From Collinsella aerofaciens (lineage in GTDB: Bacteria > Actinomycetota > Coriobacteriia > Coriobacteriales > Coriobacteriaceae), in NCBI RefSeq assembly GCF_028209395.1, contig NZ_JAQLDQ010000005.1:42454-106453 (forward strand): a DNA stretch of 64,000 bases, read 5' to 3'. Made by a program: the position numbers and the translations under genes. The notes beneath the pieces are model-generated. The model was not told where the DNA came from and ran no database searches. It worked only from the letters and a program-made list of their open reading frames with translations. Shown in pieces: positions 38,348 through 45,714 of the stretch (positions within the stretch are counted from its first letter, which is position 1; every line of letters begins with the position of its first letter).

Positions 38348-39620
38348 GAATGCCCACGTCGTCGACCCGTCCGTCGAGCTTGACGGTGTCGTTGACGTCC
38401 TGATTGACGGCGACAAGATCGCCGAGGTCGGCGAGAATCTCGCCGTCGAGGGGGCCGAGGTCCGCGACCTTTCCGGCAAGTACCTCGTCCCCGGTCTGGT
38501 GGACATGCACGTTCACCTTCGCGAGCCCGGCTACGAGGTCAAAGAGGACATCGAGAGCGGCACCCGCGCAGCTGCCAAGGGCGGCTTTACCGGCGTGTGT
38601 GCCATGCCCAACACCGATCCCGTCACCGATAACGGCACCGTCGTGGAGTTCGTCAAGTCCCGTGCTGCCGAGGTCGGTCACTGCCGCGTCTATCCGTCGG
38701 GCGCCATGACCCGCGGTCTTAAGGGCGAGGCCATGTCCGAGATGGGCGATATGGTCGCCCACGGCGCCGTCGCCTTCACCGATGACGGTCGCGGCGTGCA
38801 GGGCGCGGGCATGCTCCGTCGCTGCATGGACTACGGCAAGATGTTCGGCAAGGTTTTTATGAGCCATTGCCAGGACGAGGACCTGGTCGGCCACGGCCAG
38901 ATCAACGAGGGCAAGGTTTCGACCCGTCTGGCTCTCGAGGGTTGGCCGGCTGCTGGCGAGGAGCTTCAGATCGCCCGCGACATCGAGATCGCCAAGCTGA
39001 CCGGTGCCAAGCTGCACATCCAGCACATCTCCACCGCTCACGGCCTGGAGCTCGTGCGTGCCGGTAAGGCCGCCGGTGTTCAGGTTACCTGCGAGGCTAC
39101 CCCGCACCACATGTTCCTGACCGAGAACGACCTGGACGAGACCTACAACACCTCGTTCAAGGTCAATCCGCCGCTGCGCACCGACGAGGACGCCGAGGCT
39201 ATCCGTCAGGGTGTCATCGACGGTACCGTCGACGTTATCGTCACCGATCACGCTCCCCACACCCCGTGGGAGAAGGCCCGCGAGTTTGAGCTTGCGCCCT
39301 TTGGCATGATTGGCCTCGAGACCTCGCTGTCGCTCGTACTCACCGAGCTGGTCAACACGGGCAAGATGAGCGTGGGCCGCATGGTCGAGCTCATGGCCAT
39401 CAAGCCGCGCGAGATCCTGGGCCTCGACCAGGTTCAGGTCAAGGCGGGCTCCGTTGCCGACCTGACCGTGTTCGACCCCTCTGCCACCTGGACGGTCGGC
39501 GAGGACGGTTATGAGTCGCGCGCCGAGAACTCCGGTTTTGCCGGCCGCACGCTTACCGGTCGTGCCACCGATGTGTTTGTCGGCGGTAAGCAGACGCTCG
39601 CCGACGGCTGCATCTGCTAG
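38331..39620 (+). CDS. pyrC: Dihydroorotase (type I)
   Basis: Zinc amidohydrolase closing carbamoyl aspartate to dihydroorotate. It has 429 residues. The metal motif DMHVHLREPGYEVKEDI (His about 59 and 61) is present, with further ligand and substrate residues in AMPNTDPVTDN, HISTAH, ATPHHMFLTE and VTDHAPHT. ATG 38331 lies within the end of pyrB with TTGGAGG upstream. A hairpin follows its stop, before pyrK. Confidence 0.96.
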   Translation: MALLLKNAHVVDPSVELDGVVDVLIDGDKIAEVGENLAVEGAEVRDLSGKYLVPGLVDMHVHLREPGYEVKEDIESGTRAAAKGGFTGVCAMPNTDPVTDNGTVVEFVKSRAAEVGHCRVYPSGAMTRGLKGEAMSEMGDMVAHGAVAFTDDGRGVQGAGMLRRCMDYGKMFGKVFMSHCQDEDLVGHGQINEGKVSTRLALEGWPAAGEELQIARDIEIAKLTGAKLHIQHISTAHGLELVRAGKAAGVQVTCEATPHHMFLTENDLDETYNTSFKVNPPLRTDEDAEAIRQGVIDGTVDVIVTDHAPHTPWEKAREFELAPFGMIGLETSLSLVLTELVNTGKMSVGRMVELMAIKPREILGLDQVQVKAGSVADLTVFDPSATWTVGEDGYESRAENSGFAGRTLTGRATDVFVGGKQTLADGCIC

Positions 39621-39640
39621 CATAGCCTTATCGCTTTTGT

Positions 39641-39679
39641 GCGCGGTGCCCTTGCGGTGCCGCGCTTTCTGTTCGTTTT
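39641..39679 (+). terminator. Possible internal terminator between pyrC and pyrK
   Basis: A hairpin with an internal loop (39641-39665; GCGCGG paired with CCGCGC) is followed by the T-rich stretch 39666-39679. It may lower expression of pyrKDF relative to pyrBC. Strength uncertain. Confidence 0.45.
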
Positions 39680-39712
39680 GACCATGCAATCGCATGGGGG
39701 ATTGGAGCGTCT

Positions 39713-40504
39713 ATGCCCACACCTTCCACTGCACGCATGCACGACTTCGAGGTCGTCTCGAACCAGGAGATCGCCGACGGCATCTTCTCGCTCGTCATCT
39801 CGGCCCCCAAGCTTGCAAGTGCGCTCAAGCCCGGTCAGTTTGTGAACATTGCCGTGCCCGGCGATGCGTCCTCGTTGCTTCGCGTGCCCCTGAGCTTCTA
39901 TCGCGCCGACGCCGAGGCCGGTACCGTCGAGCTGTGGTACGCCGTCGTGGGCGACGATACCCGTCGTTTGTCCCAGATGGGCCCTGGCTCCACCTCTAAC
40001 CTGCTGGGCCCCGGTGGCCGTGGCTGGATGGTACCCGAGGGCACCAGGAAGGCCCTGCTCGTCGCCGGTGGCATCGGCGTTCCGCCTGTACTGTGTCTTG
40101 CCGGTATGCTTGCCGAGCAGGGTGTTGATGTGGATGTGTGCCTGGGCTTTGGCACCGCTTCCAAGGCCGTGGGTGTCGATGAGTTCCGCGCGCTGGGCGC
40201 CACGGTTAACGTGTGCACCGACGATGGCACGCTGGGCACGCACGGTTTTTGCACCGACCCGGCAGCCGAGCTGCTCGGCGAGGGCGGCTACGACTATGTG
40301 GCCAGCTGCGGCCCCGCTGTCATGATGAAGAAAGTCGCCGCCGCTGCCGCCGAGGCCGGTGCGTACTGCGAGGTGTCGCTTGAGCGCATGATGAGCTGTG
40401 GCTTTGGCGCCTGCAACACCTGCAATGTCGAGACGGTCGACGGTATGAAGGGCGCCTGCATGTGCGGCCCCGTGTTCGATGCTTCCAAGGTGGTGGTCTT
40501 CTAG
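39713..40504 (+). CDS. pyrK: Dihydroorotate dehydrogenase electron-transfer subunit
   Basis: FAD/[2Fe-2S] subunit that passes electrons from PyrD to NAD+. It has 263 residues. The FAD-binding barrel has PGQFVNIAVPG and RVPLSFYRAD; the NAD-binding part has LLVAGGIGVPPVLCLA. The cluster cysteines lie in CGFGACNTCNVETVDG and GACMCGPVF. TTGGAG precedes ATG 39713. The stop overlaps the pyrD start by 1 bp, as expected for partners of one heterotetramer. Confidence 0.95.
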   Translation: MPTPSTARMHDFEVVSNQEIADGIFSLVISAPKLASALKPGQFVNIAVPGDASSLLRVPLSFYRADAEAGTVELWYAVVGDDTRRLSQMGPGSTSNLLGPGGRGWMVPEGTRKALLVAGGIGVPPVLCLAGMLAEQGVDVDVCLGFGTASKAVGVDEFRALGATVNVCTDDGTLGTHGFCTDPAAELLGEGGYDYVASCGPAVMMKKVAAAAAEAGAYCEVSLERMMSCGFGACNTCNVETVDGMKGACMCGPVFDASKVVVF

Positions 40505-41427
40505 TGGGTACCGTGAACATGGCCGTCGATTTCGGCGGCGTCAAGATGCAGAACCCCATCAACACCGCAGCCGGTACCTTTGGCTACGGTTGGCAGTTCC
40601 AGAACTTCTTTGATGTTTCCCAGCTGGGCGCCATCACCACCAAGGGTTGCGCTGCCGAGCCCTGGCCCGGCAACCCCGCGCCCCGCATGGCCGAGATTCC
40701 CGGCGGTATGATCAACTCCGTGGGCCTTCAGAACCCCGGCGTGGCTGCCTTTGCCCGTGAGTCCGGTCCGTGGCTCGAGCAGCTCTCCAAGGACGGTTGC
40801 CAGGTCATCTGCCAGGTCGCCGGTCACTCCGTTGACGAGTTTGTCCGCGCACTCGAGATGTATGTTGAGCTGTGCCCCTGGGCTGCCGGCTATGAGATCA
40901 ACGTGAGCTGCCCTAATATCGCCGCCGGCGGTGCCGCCATGGGCTCTACGCCCGAGGGCGCCTCTTCCGTTATGGCTGCCTGCCGTAAGGTGACTGATAA
41001 GCCGCTGTTCGTGAAGATGGCGCCGGTCAACGTCGCCGAGATCGCCAAGGCCCTCGAGGCTGCCGGCGCCGACGGTCTTTCAGTCATCAACTCCATCCAG
41101 GGCATGGCCATCGACGTCCATACCCGCAAGTCCCGCGTGGCCAAGCCCAAGGGCGGCCTTTCGGGCCCGCTGTGCCACCACATCGCCGTGCGCATGGTCT
41201 GGGAGGTTGCCCAGGCCGTCGATATCCCCATCAACGGTGTCGGCGGTGTCATGACGGGCGAGGATGCGGCCGAGTTTATCCTGGCTGGCGCCACCTGCGT
41301 GTCGGTCGGTATGGCCAACTTCGTCGATCCGTGCGCTTCGCTCAAGATCGCGCACGAGCTCGAGGCCTGGGCGGAGTCCCAGGGCGTAAAGGACATCAAC
41401 GAGCTGGTAGGTGCTTTCGAATGCTAG
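40504..41427 (+). CDS. pyrD: Dihydroorotate dehydrogenase B, catalytic subunit
   Basis: FMN enzyme oxidising dihydroorotate to orotate with PyrK (class 1B, NAD+-linked). It has 307 residues: INTAAGTFGYGWQF, AITTKGC, GLQNPGV, YEINVSCPN with the catalytic Cys, KMAPVN, and the FMN phosphate site PINGVGGVMTGEDAAEFILAGA. Start GTG 40504 overlaps the pyrK stop; GTG 40513 and ATG 40519 are alternatives. Its stop overlaps pyrF. Confidence 0.95.
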   Translation: MGTVNMAVDFGGVKMQNPINTAAGTFGYGWQFQNFFDVSQLGAITTKGCAAEPWPGNPAPRMAEIPGGMINSVGLQNPGVAAFARESGPWLEQLSKDGCQVICQVAGHSVDEFVRALEMYVELCPWAAGYEINVSCPNIAAGGAAMGSTPEGASSVMAACRKVTDKPLFVKMAPVNVAEIAKALEAAGADGLSVINSIQGMAIDVHTRKSRVAKPKGGLSGPLCHHIAVRMVWEVAQAVDIPINGVGGVMTGEDAAEFILAGATCVSVGMANFVDPCASLKIAHELEAWAESQGVKDINELVGAFEC

Positions 41428-42137
41428 AGACCGACGCCCGCGACCGCGTTATCGTCGCCCTCGACTGCGACCGTGAGCGTGCGCTCGAGCTCGCCCACGA
41501 GCTTTCTGGTCATGCCGCTTGGCTCAAGGTGGGCATGACGCTCTATTACGCTGAGGGCCCCGAGATCGTCAAGACCTTTAAGGACCTGGGCTTTAAGGTC
41601 TTCCTTGACCTTAAGTTCCATGATATTCCGCATCAGGTTCGCGGTGCTGCCCGCTCGGCCTCGCTTGCCGGTGCCGATCTGCTTTCGGTCCACGGCTTGG
41701 GTTCGGGCGCCATGCTCGCTGCCTGCCGCGAGGGCGCCGAGGAGGCGCGCGAGGACCGCGCCAAGCTCGTCGCCATCACCGTGCTCACGAGCATGAACCA
41801 GGATGCCTTGAGCGAGATCGGCGTCGAGCCGCCCGTGGCCGAGGAGGCCGCCCGCCTGGCAAAGCTCGCTCAGGCCAACGGCATCGACGGTATCGTGTGC
41901 TCGCCGATGGAGGCTCACGACATGCGTGAGCTGCTGGGCCCCGATGCCCTGATCGTGACTCCGGGTGTGCGTCCGGTGGGTGCCGCCCTTGGTGACCAGT
42001 CCCGCGTGGCGACGCCTTCCCAGGCTATCGAGCGTGGCGCAAGCCACATTGTGGTGGGCCGTCCCATCACCGGTGCCGACGATCCGGTTGCCGCCTTTGA
42101 CGCCATCGTCGCTGAGCTGGTCGAAAACGTCGCGTAA
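41421..42137 (+). CDS. pyrF: Orotidine 5'-phosphate decarboxylase
   Basis: Final step of UMP synthesis. It has 238 residues. It begins VIVALDCDRERAL, has WLKVGMTLYYAEG, the catalytic FLDLKFHDIPHQV (Lys/Asp tetrad) and the phosphate site ATPSQAIERGASHIVVGRPI. ATG 41421 overlaps the pyrD stop. Last gene of the operon; pyrE and carAB are not in the cluster. Confidence 0.96.
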   Translation: MLETDARDRVIVALDCDRERALELAHELSGHAAWLKVGMTLYYAEGPEIVKTFKDLGFKVFLDLKFHDIPHQVRGAARSASLAGADLLSVHGLGSGAMLAACREGAEEAREDRAKLVAITVLTSMNQDALSEIGVEPPVAEEAARLAKLAQANGIDGIVCSPMEAHDMRELLGPDALIVTPGVRPVGAALGDQSRVATPSQAIERGASHIVVGRPITGADDPVAAFDAIVAELVENVA

Positions 42138-42182
42138 AAGATTCCCCTAAGTCACCACTTTTGGGTCTCATTAGCACAAAAT

Positions 42183-42240
42183 AGCCCCTGTGCCTGCGTA
42201 AACTTTCCCATCCTTTGTGTGGAATCGCAGGTCAGGGGCT
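42183..42240 (+). terminator. Hairpin after pyrF, probable terminator
   Basis: An interrupted GC-rich stem pairs 42183-42198 with 42225-42240 (TAGCCCCTG/CAGGGGCT outside, CCTGCG/CGCAGG inside) around a long loop. The T-tail is short, so confidence is limited. Confidence 0.5.
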
Positions 42241-42259
42241 TAACTTTGGGCGCAGTATA

Positions 42260-42332
42260 TTGCACTTTTTGCGGGTATCGTCTAACCTATGGAGCCGCGA
42301 CTGGGCATTTTGTACGTTCTACGTGCTAAAAT
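42260..42332 (+). promoter_or_regulatory. Two candidate promoters of mihF-gmk-rpoZ-thiI
   Basis: TTGCAC (42260-42265), 17-bp spacer, TAACCT (42283-42288); and an extended -10 TGCTAAAAT (42324-42332) about 45 bp before mihF. Confidence 0.5.
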
Positions 42333-42376
42333 GCCAATTATTGAATCAGATATAACCCAACTATTTGGAGGTACGA

Positions 42377-42685
42377 ATGGCACTCCCTCAGCTTACCGAT
42401 GAGCAGCGCAAGCAGGCTCTTGAGAAGGCTGCTGCCGCACGTCACGCCCGCGCTGAGCTTCGCGAGCAGATCAAGAAGGGCGAGAAGTCCCTCGAGTCCG
42501 TGCTCAACTCCGATGACCCCATCGCTTCCCGCATGAAGGTTTCCACCCTCATCGAGTCTCTTCCTGGTTATGGCAAGGCCAAGGCCGCCAAGATCATGGA
42601 GGAGCTCGGTATCTCCGCTACCCGTCGCGTCCAGGGCCTCGGCGTCCGTCAGCGCGAGCAGCTCCTCGAGCAGCTGACCAAATAA
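42377..42685 (+). CDS. mihF: Integration host factor, actinobacterial type (MihF)
   Basis: Small nucleoid-associated DNA-bending protein known from mycobacteria and Streptomyces. It has 102 residues. The N-terminal charged helix (LTDEQRKQALEKAAAARHARAEL) leads to the helix-two-turn-helix part: KVSTLIESLPGYGKAKAAKIM, then ELGISATRRVQGLGVRQREQLL. ATG 42377 has TTTGGAGG upstream. The order mihF-gmk-rpoZ is conserved in actinobacteria, a strong lineage indicator. Confidence 0.93.
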   Translation: MALPQLTDEQRKQALEKAAAARHARAELREQIKKGEKSLESVLNSDDPIASRMKVSTLIESLPGYGKAKAAKIMEELGISATRRVQGLGVRQREQLLEQLTK

Positions 42686-43255
42686 GTGAGCGCTCAGGAT
42701 TCCAAGCTCTTTGTGATTTCTGGACCGTCAGGCGCAGGCAAGGGTACGCTCGTCACTCGTGTGCGCGAGCGCCGCTCGAACCTGGGCCTGACGGTTTCGG
42801 CTACCACGCGAGCACCACGCAAAGGTGAGGTCGACGGCGTCAACTACTTTTTTCTGACGCGCGAGGAGTTCGACCGCCGCGTGGCAAACGGCGAGTTTGT
42901 TGAGTGGGCCGAGGTCCACGGTAACTGCTACGGCACGTTGGTGAGCGAGGTCACATCCAAGCTCGCCTCGGGCGCGTCTCTGATTTTGGAGATCGATGTC
43001 CAGGGCGCCCTGCAGGTGAAGGAGCGTTTCCCCGAGGCCGTGCTGATCTTTATCAAGCCGCCTTCGCTTGAGGTACTCCGCGAGCGTCTGGTCGGTCGCG
43101 GTACCGAGACGCCCGAGACGATTGAGCTGCGTATGGCAAACGCCGCCGATGAGCTTGCCCTTGCCGACCGCTACGACGACGTCGTGGTTAATGACGATCT
43201 CGACCGCGCGACCGATGAGCTCGTTCGCGTTCTCGATATGCATGAAAGGATCTGA
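42686..43255 (+). CDS. gmk: Guanylate kinase
   Basis: Phosphorylates GMP to GDP. It has 189 residues with P-loop SGPSGAGKGTL, VSATTRAPRKGEVDGVNYFF, EWAEVHGNCYGT and LEIDVQGALQVK. GTG 42686 directly abuts the mihF stop and has no clear Shine-Dalgarno, so translation is probably coupled. Confidence 0.96.
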   Translation: MSAQDSKLFVISGPSGAGKGTLVTRVRERRSNLGLTVSATTRAPRKGEVDGVNYFFLTREEFDRRVANGEFVEWAEVHGNCYGTLVSEVTSKLASGASLILEIDVQGALQVKERFPEAVLIFIKPPSLEVLRERLVGRGTETPETIELRMANAADELALADRYDDVVVNDDLDRATDELVRVLDMHERI

Positions 43256-43260
43256 GGTCC

Positions 43261-43542
43261 GTGTCCGTTGTAAAGCCTTGCATTGACGATCTTCTGGAGA
43301 AGACCGATCACAACCGCTTCCTGCTTGCTTCGCTTGCCTCCAAGCGCGCCTGCGACATCAATAGCATGCTGCGTGGCCAGCACAACCGCGTGCTTGCCGT
43401 CCAGGATGTCGATGACATCACCATCGGGCTTTCCGGTGCCGATACCATCTCGATGGCTATGGACGAGATTGTCGACGGCGACATCTCTTACGACGAGGCC
43501 CGTTACGAGAAGGCGCTCGGCCACAAGGTTGCTGAAGCCTAA
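43261..43542 (+). CDS. rpoZ: RNA polymerase omega subunit
   Basis: Chaperone-like subunit that helps beta' assemble. It has 93 residues: KPCIDDLLEKTDHNRFLLAS (MR-Y-like N-terminus), ASKRACDINSMLRG and a C-terminus with MAMDEIVDGDISYDE. GTG 43261 with AAAGGATCTGAGG upstream. Its position after gmk is the standard one. Small and divergent but unmistakable in context. Confidence 0.9.
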   Translation: MSVVKPCIDDLLEKTDHNRFLLASLASKRACDINSMLRGQHNRVLAVQDVDDITIGLSGADTISMAMDEIVDGDISYDEARYEKALGHKVAEA

Positions 43543-44787
43543 ATGGCGGCTCGCGTCTGCCTGGTCCACTATCACGAGGTTGGACTGAAGGGTAAGAACC
43601 GCGCACATTTTGAGCATATCCTCATGGATAACATCAAGGCGGCCTTGGCCGCCTTTTCCGTGAATGCCGTGTCTCGAATTTCCGGTTATATCCTCGTGAC
43701 CTTTAACGAGCATCAGGCCGACGAGGCGGCGCGTGTCATTCGCACCGTTCCCGGCGTTGCTCGCGTGTCTTTGGCGTATCACACCAATCGCGACCCTCAG
43801 GAGTACTGTGCCGCCGCCGTGAAGGCGCTGCGCGAGTTTGGTTCCTTCGATTCGTTTAAGGTGCACGCCAAGCGCTCCAATACCGACTATGAGCTCACCT
43901 CGATTGACATCAATCGTCAGGTGGGCGAGGTGCTGTGTGAGGCCTTCCCCGATAAAAAGGTTCAAATGCACGACCCCGATGCGATGGTGCACGTGCTGGT
44001 GGTCCAGGGTAGCGTTTATGTGTATGCGCGCTCTGAGCGCGGCGTGGGTGGTCTTCCGGTGGGGTCTGCCGGCAAGGTTGTGACGCTGCTGTCGTCGGGT
44101 ATCGATTCTCCGGTGGCGACCTGGATGCTCGCGCGTCGCGGCGCGGTGTGCGTGCCGGTACATTTCTCTGGTCGTCCGCAGACGCCCGACACGAGCGAGT
44201 ATTTGGTGCAGGACATCATCCGTGCGCTTGAGCCGGGTGTCCAGATCGGCCGCCTGTACGTGGTGCCGTTTGGCGACTGCCAGCGTGAGATTTCGGTTAC
44301 CTGTCCCAGCAACCTGCGCGTGATCATGTATCGCCGCATTATGTATTCGGTTGCCGAGCGCATTGCACACATCGAGGGCGCCAAGGCCATCGTGACGGGC
44401 GAATCGCTTGGACAGGTTGCCTCCCAAACGCTTGAGAATATCATGGCCGTTAACGAGGCCGTGAAGATCCCCGTGTTCCGTCCGCTCATCGGTTCGGACA
44501 AGCAGGAGATTATCGCGCGCGCCGAGGAGATCGGTACGTTCGATATCTCGACTGAGGCCGCTCCCGACTGCTGCACACTGTTTATGCCGCGCCGTCCCGA
44601 GACGCACGCTAAACTCGATGCCGTGCATGAGGCCTGGGAGTTGTTCGATCACGAGGAGATGATCGATCGCCTGCTCAAGCAGACCGAGTACATCGACTTC
44701 GATAGCAACACGTATAAGGCCCCTAAGACCTTAAAACGCAAACATTCGGAGCTTGCTCCGCGTGAGATTTACCAAGATCACGAGTAA
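43543..44787 (+). CDS. thiI: tRNA 4-thiouridine synthase ThiI
   Basis: Adenylates U8 of tRNA and transfers sulphur; also supplies sulphur for thiamine thiazole in some species. It has 414 residues: ferredoxin-like and THUMP domains (about 1-170), then the PP-loop LLSSGIDSPVATWML (about 182-196) and IVTGESLGQVASQT. The C-terminal rhodanese domain of the E. coli protein is absent, as in Gram-positives. ATG 43543 abuts the rpoZ stop. A terminator follows. Confidence 0.94.
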   Translation: MAARVCLVHYHEVGLKGKNRAHFEHILMDNIKAALAAFSVNAVSRISGYILVTFNEHQADEAARVIRTVPGVARVSLAYHTNRDPQEYCAAAVKALREFGSFDSFKVHAKRSNTDYELTSIDINRQVGEVLCEAFPDKKVQMHDPDAMVHVLVVQGSVYVYARSERGVGGLPVGSAGKVVTLLSSGIDSPVATWMLARRGAVCVPVHFSGRPQTPDTSEYLVQDIIRALEPGVQIGRLYVVPFGDCQREISVTCPSNLRVIMYRRIMYSVAERIAHIEGAKAIVTGESLGQVASQTLENIMAVNEAVKIPVFRPLIGSDKQEIIARAEEIGTFDISTEAAPDCCTLFMPRRPETHAKLDAVHEAWELFDHEEMIDRLLKQTEYIDFDSNTYKAPKTLKRKHSELAPREIYQDHE

Positions 44788-44797
44788 TTTTGTGCAT

Positions 44798-44830
44798 AGA
44801 CCGACGATGCGCCTGCATCGTCGGTCTTTT
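44798..44830 (+). terminator. Rho-independent terminator after thiI
   Basis: A 13-bp perfect stem (44798-44810 with 44815-44827) with a GCCT loop, followed by a short T-tail. Confidence 0.88.
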
Positions 44831-44905
44831 GCTATCTGGGCATTTTGCGGCTAAGTGTTCATTTGCTGACGTGTGCCTGAATAAATGGACAGATTTGTGC
44901 AAGGT

Positions 44906-44925
44906 TTTGGTCGGCTTTTGGTTTG
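44906..44925 (+). promoter_or_regulatory. Competence-operon motif, copy 2 (upstream of comEA-comEC)
   Basis: TTTGGTCGGCTTTTGGTTTG, differing at one base from 16554-16573. Again two TTTGGT units start 11 bp apart (44906 and 44917). It starts 95 bp before comEA, versus 91 bp before yraN for copy 1. A GATAAC that could be part of the promoter follows at 44931. Confidence 0.55.
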
Positions 44926-45000
44926 ACCGCGATAACCGGTTTTGAAGCATGGCTGTTGCAGGGCTCTTTTCCTGGCACGATGTTGTTGGGAGGTTTTGCT

Positions 45001-45714
45001 ATGGCGCAGCGCGAACAACACGAACGGGTCAAAAAGATGGACCGCTGGGCGGGCAAGCTGCTCGGTCATAAGGCTGTGGTGGCGGCGATGCTGGGCGTCA
45101 TTGCGATGGCGAGCGGCTTGGCGATGGCGAACCTTGCCGGCGGTGCCGGCGGTGTGTCGTTTGAGCGCACTGATGGTACGGGCTCGTTAGTGGAGCCGGG
45201 ATCCGGCGATGCTTCGAGCGGAAAGACATCCGAAGGCTCTTCGACTAAGGCTTCTGCCGCGGCAGAGGTCTATGTCGATGTCGATGGCGCCGTTGTGTCG
45301 CCCGGTGTATATCGCCTCAAGGACGGCGCGCGGGTGGCTCAGGCGATTGATGCCGCCGGCGGGCTGGCTCCCGAGGCAGACGTTACGGGGCTCAATCGGG
45401 CATCTAAGGTCACTGATGGACAAAAAATCCACGTTCCAACGGTAGGGGAGCAGCAGGCGTCCATTGCGGAAGCCGGTGTTGATGGTGGGGCTTCCGCATC
45501 ATCGGGCGTGAGTGGCGCAACAGGCCTAGTAAACATCAATACGGCAAGCGCGGCAGAGCTACAGACGCTCTCGGGCATCGGTCCCTCCATGGCCCAGTCG
45601 ATTATCGATGAGCGGACAAAGAACGGTGCTTTTGCCTCGGTTGACGATCTGATGCGTGTGTCGGGAATTGGCGAGAAAAAGCTTGTCAAAATCAAAGATT
45701 GCATCTGCGTATGA
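45001..45714 (+). CDS. comEA: Competence protein ComEA (DNA receptor)
   Basis: Membrane-anchored DNA-binding protein that captures DNA for uptake. It has 237 residues. A cytoplasmic N-terminus precedes one membrane segment (about 25-46), a Gly/Ser linker, an SLBB domain (AEVYVDVDGAVVSPGVYRLK, about 88-145) and a C-terminal helix-hairpin-helix pair (LVNINTASAAELQTLSGIG). The last helix-hairpin ends GIGEKKLVKIKD. GGGAGG precedes ATG 45001; an earlier in-frame start at 44923 lies inside the regulatory motif. ATGA overlap with comEC. Confidence 0.94.
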   Translation: MAQREQHERVKKMDRWAGKLLGHKAVVAAMLGVIAMASGLAMANLAGGAGGVSFERTDGTGSLVEPGSGDASSGKTSEGSSTKASAAAEVYVDVDGAVVSPGVYRLKDGARVAQAIDAAGGLAPEADVTGLNRASKVTDGQKIHVPTVGEQQASIAEAGVDGGASASSGVSGATGLVNINTASAAELQTLSGIGPSMAQSIIDERTKNGAFASVDDLMRVSGIGEKKLVKIKDCICV